Position numbers and translations under genes: made by a program
Shown here: positions 60,301-64,000 of the stretch, piece by piece
How the letters are laid out: the number at the start of each line of letters is the position of its first letter
Position numbering within the stretch: position 1 is the first letter of the stretch
Assembly: GCA_017590115.1 (NCBI GenBank)
Contig: JAGGNK010006426.1
Location: 693,221-757,220, forward strand
Direction: 5' to 3'
Length of the DNA stretch: 64,000 bases
DNA from: Montifringilla adamsi
Lineage: Eukaryota > Chordata > Aves > Passeriformes > Passeridae
Notes under the pieces: model-generated
Told to the model about the DNA's origin: nothing
The model's database searches: none
Seen by the model: only the letters and a program-made list of their open reading frames with translations

Positions 60301-61143
60301 AATTTTATCCCAGATCTCATAACCCTTTATAGATTAAAGCCATGAGGAAGGAAAGATTATTCTGTGATTATCACCTGTAGGGCTCAGAAAATCTGTGTTA
60401 ACAGCCCTGCCAGAAACTGTCCAAGCAACTTCCCATAATGTGTGCAGCTCTCAGACTTCAAGAGCAAAATAATTAGTCTTCAGTCAATCACAGATATTTT
60501 AAGAGAATAAAAATATTTTTTTTTGCATTACTGGAAGTCTGTAGAAGTATTTACACAGGGAGAACCAGCACTTCATAATCTTCCACCAGCCCAAGAGTGA
60601 ATTCCACTAATGAATATCATGGAATTATATAATAATATATCCTTTACAAATTTCAGTTTCATTCGTCTCTTAAATAACCAAACAGCTTGAATTCTTGAAC
60701 TTGTGAACTCTTTCCTGGGATTCTGTTTTCCAAATGTTTCTTTCACTAATTCTCTTAGAAAGGCTTCTTTACTTTTTTAGAATTATGAAAACAGGCCCAC
60801 CTGACATATGAAGGAGGGTGAATTAAGAAATACTTGTGTCCATGGATCTCAGCCATAGTTACAATGCATACTATTCTACAAAGAAATAAATTCATCTGAA
60901 TTGCAGAAAAATTTCCTTTATTACAAATCCCCCAAAACCCATGAAATTTGGTTCTCCAGACATAATCAGCACCAGTTATCAAAAAGAATTTATATTTTAA
61001 TCACTCATAGATTATCTATTCACTTTACTCCTATTTCATTCTCCTAGCAAAGTAATTAGACAAAAATTGTAGCTGGGAATATGTTTTCAAATTTTGATTT
61101 CACTATCTAATTGATTTTTTTCTCCCTTCTCTTGATGTAATTT
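60301..61143. other. No recognised feature
   Basis: AT-rich. Nothing recognised. Confidence 0.5.
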
Positions 61144-61400
61144 TGTGCTGGTTTCAGCTGGGGGAGGGTTACTTTTTTCACAGTGGCTTACAGGGGGCTA
61201 TGTTTTGGATTTGTGCTGAACACAGGGTTTGTAATAGAGAGATGGTTTTGTCATTGCTAAGCAGGGCTTTTTCTTCTTCTTGTACTGACCCACTGGAAGT
61301 TGGGGGTTCTTGGGAGGCTGGGAGAGGAAACAAATGGGCATATTAGTGCTCCTTCTGGTCAAAAAGGGTACATCTGACCAACGTCTATTCCCATAAACTG
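61144..61400 (+). mobile_element. Truncated LTR, family A
   Basis: TGTGCTGGTTTCAGCTGGGG is the family A start at near-consensus quality. GGGCTATGTTTTGGATTTGTGCTGAACACAG and TTGCTAAGCAGGGCTTTTTC follow. The match fades after about 61375, before TATA and polyadenylation sites. Plus orientation, 3'-truncated. Confidence 0.8.
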
Positions 61401-62516
61401 TATTTTGTCTACTGTTTAGTAGAACCAATTTTAAAACTTCAATAAAGAAAGAGCACCCTTTAGTTCTAATGTTTGACTATAATGACCTTACATTTCTTGT
61501 AACGCATTGGATCTGCACATAAAATGTTTACATTCAATTTTGAGGCAGATAATTTACTTCCGGATCAAATTATACTATTTCAGTAGGAATTATTATAATT
61601 GTAAAGCTGTGGGTCTCAGAATTTTTTGTCAAATTCCAAGGAGCTTATGCAGATTCCAAATAGCTTTACTCTTCTAGAAGAAGAGTAAAACTTCATAGTT
61701 CTTGTAAAAATGAAAATTAAGTTACTTCTTTTTAAAGCAAATTAATTCTAATATTTTATAGGTGCACTATGCCATTATTATTAATAATAGCAACATCTTT
61801 CTCACTGAGAAGAAAGAAAAACAACTCTCAAAGAAGATGAAGAAAGGTAAGATATTTCCAAATAATTTTCAGTTTCTGAGAATGTTCTCAGAACAGGTCA
61901 TGAAGTTCTCAATTCTCATAAATTGTTCTGAAAAGAACTTTGGTCTCTTAAACCTAACAAAGATCACTTTAATACTCTGGACTAAAATGTCTGAATAAGA
62001 GCATTAAAGTAAATGTGAATGAGTCTACACACGTAGATAAGTATTTTATATTTATTTTTTGTGACCACATCAGTTTACACTTGTCAAGATGTTGTTTATT
62101 CTTCAGATTGAAGAAATAATCTTTTTATACTTTTACCAATATAAAATTATGGCTTTTTTTTTCTCTAAATTAATGTAAGGTGTTTAACTTAGGGGACATC
62201 AACATATAAGAATATATGTGCTAGATGCCTTTCATCAGAAGCCCATTAAGGAAATATTCAGAGCTTTAACGTAGGAAAAACCAAGAGAATACTGCCATAG
62301 AGTTTCAGCACTACAATGTTCTGTACCTGCAGTCATCAAAATGTATTGGTTGTATCTAAAGCAGTAATTCAAATATGAAGAGAAGATTTCAGTGAAGAGA
62401 GCATTGCTGTCTCCAGGTAAGAGAGAAGACAGGGCAAGACTGACCACAGGTGCACAGTGTTGGTCAAAGAAAATAAATAATTTGGATTTAATGAAATTAC
62501 TTTTTCATTATTTTTT
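61401..62516. other. No recognised feature
   Basis: AT-rich. Nothing recognised. Confidence 0.5.
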
Positions 62517-62561
62517 CCTTCCCTTCCCTTCCCTTCCCTTCCCTTCCCTTCCCTTCCCTTC
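62517..62561 (+). repeat. (CCCTT)8 pentanucleotide microsatellite
   Basis: Eight perfect CCCTT units after a partial CCTT, the same motif and strand as at 1740. Confidence 0.97.
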
Positions 62562-63844
62562 GTGTGAGAAACTAGAGCTGTGGGCTCACTGCTTGTTAAT
62601 CTGCAGAAGCTCTAAGTACTGGAACAAAAGGTCTATCCGCACTATTTTTAGTGCATGAAGTATTTTTAAAGTGAGTTAAGATCTAAGAATTTAAGTGGTC
62701 TCTTCCTGATACTCAGGCTCATGGATAGCAGTTTTCACAACTAGACTTAGGAAAATTTTTATTTGTTTGGTTTTGTTTGCCCATAGGAAATCAAAGTCAT
62801 ACACCTTTCCCTATATCAGTCTCAGAGAAAAAGCGTGTAAAGTATTTCATACTTCAGTTAAGCATGAGGCAATTCAGGCCCAAGGGAGACAGCAGCCCAA
62901 ATGCACCCAAAAAACCTTCAGAGATGTTTTGTGAAAGTGGAATACATTTATTTTTTAATAGTATATGTGGGTGGATTATGTGCTTCAGGCCTTGGAAAGA
63001 GATCAGTTCTCTGGGCTTGATGGGCAACATGTATCTGCCTTAAGTTATTTTGATTTGTAAATGAATGGTAAGTAAGAAGTAGTCACTAGAAACAACAGGA
63101 ATCTCAATTCTGATGTTCCTGTATCCATTTCATTAGAACCAGTTAAAAAATTAGGACAGAGTATTGGCATGTACCAGCATCTTTTATTGTACAATCATCC
63201 TGAAAAGATTGAATACAAGAAGAAAAAAAAATAAAGCTCTGTATCTCTTTGTTTCTAGTAGAGTTAACATATTTGGATCTTGGATATTGCAGCATCCTCA
63301 AAAATGTCAGAACAGTTTTGTAAAATTTGGAAGGAAGTTGCCTAGATTTTTTTTTCTATTTTCATTCTCTTTTATTCCTGGCTGAAGAAATGATTCATAG
63401 CAAACCACTTCTTGCATTTATTACAACCCTCAGCACAAGACAGATCTATTTGAAAGTACATATTGGGTTGAGAGTGCAAAAAATATAATAATGGATCAAC
63501 ATTTTCCATTTTTTAAGAGTATTTATTCTTTTTAATTGCTGGATGGTCCCATTAACAGCAACCAATCTGTAGGAAGGAATGACACCAACAGCCTTGAGCA
63601 AAACAACCTACAGAAAATCCAAGACAGAAGAACAGGAGGATGCTTTTTGCAACCTCAGGATTAATATCCCCTTTTTCCACATGACAAGGATGGCAACAGG
63701 AAGATTCATAACACAGATGTAGTATGAGTGACAGAAATGGGAAGTGGTGCAAAAAGTCCTCACCTGTTCCCATTACATCTTCAAAAGGATAAGCTCTGTT
63801 CTCTCCCCATGCACTTTCTACTTCCTGTGAAATATTCCCAGTTC
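62562..63844. other. No recognised feature
   Basis: AT-rich with no recognised repeat family. The 88-codon ORF at 62777-63043 has no visible domain. Confidence 0.5.
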
Positions 63845-63942
63845 TTCTTCCCTTCCCTTCCCTTCCCTTCCCTTCCCTTCCCTTTTTTTTTCTTTTTTTC
63901 TTTCTTTTTTCTTTCCTTTCCCCTTCTTCCTCCATCCACCCC
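63845..63942 (+). repeat. Pyrimidine tract with (CCCTT)7
   Basis: Seven CCCTT units are followed by T runs with CTTTC and CCTTTCCCC, giving about 95 bases with almost only pyrimidines on the plus strand. Confidence 0.96.
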
Positions 63943-64000
63943 CTAAGGGCAATCAAATGCTAGTAGCCATCTTTTTGAAGGAATCTGGACTAGAAAGCCT

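Overview
The window is non-coding vertebrate DNA, almost certainly avian and probably from a songbird. It is AT-rich and holds no intact protein-coding gene. Its recognisable content is chicken-repeat-1 (CR1) LINE copies, isolated endogenous-retrovirus LTRs of several types, and simple-sequence tracts. The bird assignment rests on CR1 3' ends of the form 'GGTTGGACT..GATGATCTTTAAGGTC..TTCCAACC..ATTCTGTGATTCT' on both strands. It also rests on two LTR families I recognise from bird genomes: one ending in a GGCTTAAACCAC-type sequence, the other a roughly 1.1 kb LTR ending (read on the minus strand) in a GGTCAA..CACCACA-type sequence. All family names come from memory of consensus features; no library search was run.

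Layout. 0-9 kb: one complete and one truncated LTR of the first family, a CR1 tail, purine/pyrimidine pentanucleotide repeats, a pair of CR1 fragments in opposite orientation, and a CR1 copy split by a 289-bp solo LTR with a 6-bp target duplication. 9-20 kb: mostly featureless AT-rich DNA with two small CR1 fragments. 20.3-24.4 kb: a T-rich tract followed by a near full-length but heavily mutated CR1 with remnants of ORF1 (an SGNH/GDSL-esterase-like block), endonuclease and reverse transcriptase. 28.8-30.4 kb: a younger, 5'-truncated CR1 with a largely readable reverse transcriptase broken by frameshifts. 31.7-36.4 kb: unclassified repeat-like blocks, a compound microsatellite, a solo LTR of ERV1-like appearance and a CR1 3' fragment. 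36-46 kb: nearly featureless. 46.5-47.3 kb: a CpG-rich 764-bp solo LTR with a perfect 6-bp duplication, close to an unrecognised minus-strand ORF with a membrane-anchor-like N-terminus. 49.3-54 kb: a cluster of CR1 fragments and two LTRs in minus orientation. 54-64 kb: featureless DNA with one further LTR fragment, T tracts and two (CCCTT)n arrays.

Nothing functions as an operon or gene system. The window reads as a gene desert, or possibly a long intron or intergenic interval, shaped by successive retroelement insertions. No rRNA, tRNA, CRISPR or prokaryotic-type feature was seen. The points most worth checking are the nested and solo LTRs with clear duplications, the esterase-bearing CR1, recurring AAGGG/CCCTT arrays, two T30-GGG-T tracts of shared architecture, perfect hairpins at 1.87, 26.08, 36.56 and 38.77 kb, and the ORF near 47.8 kb.
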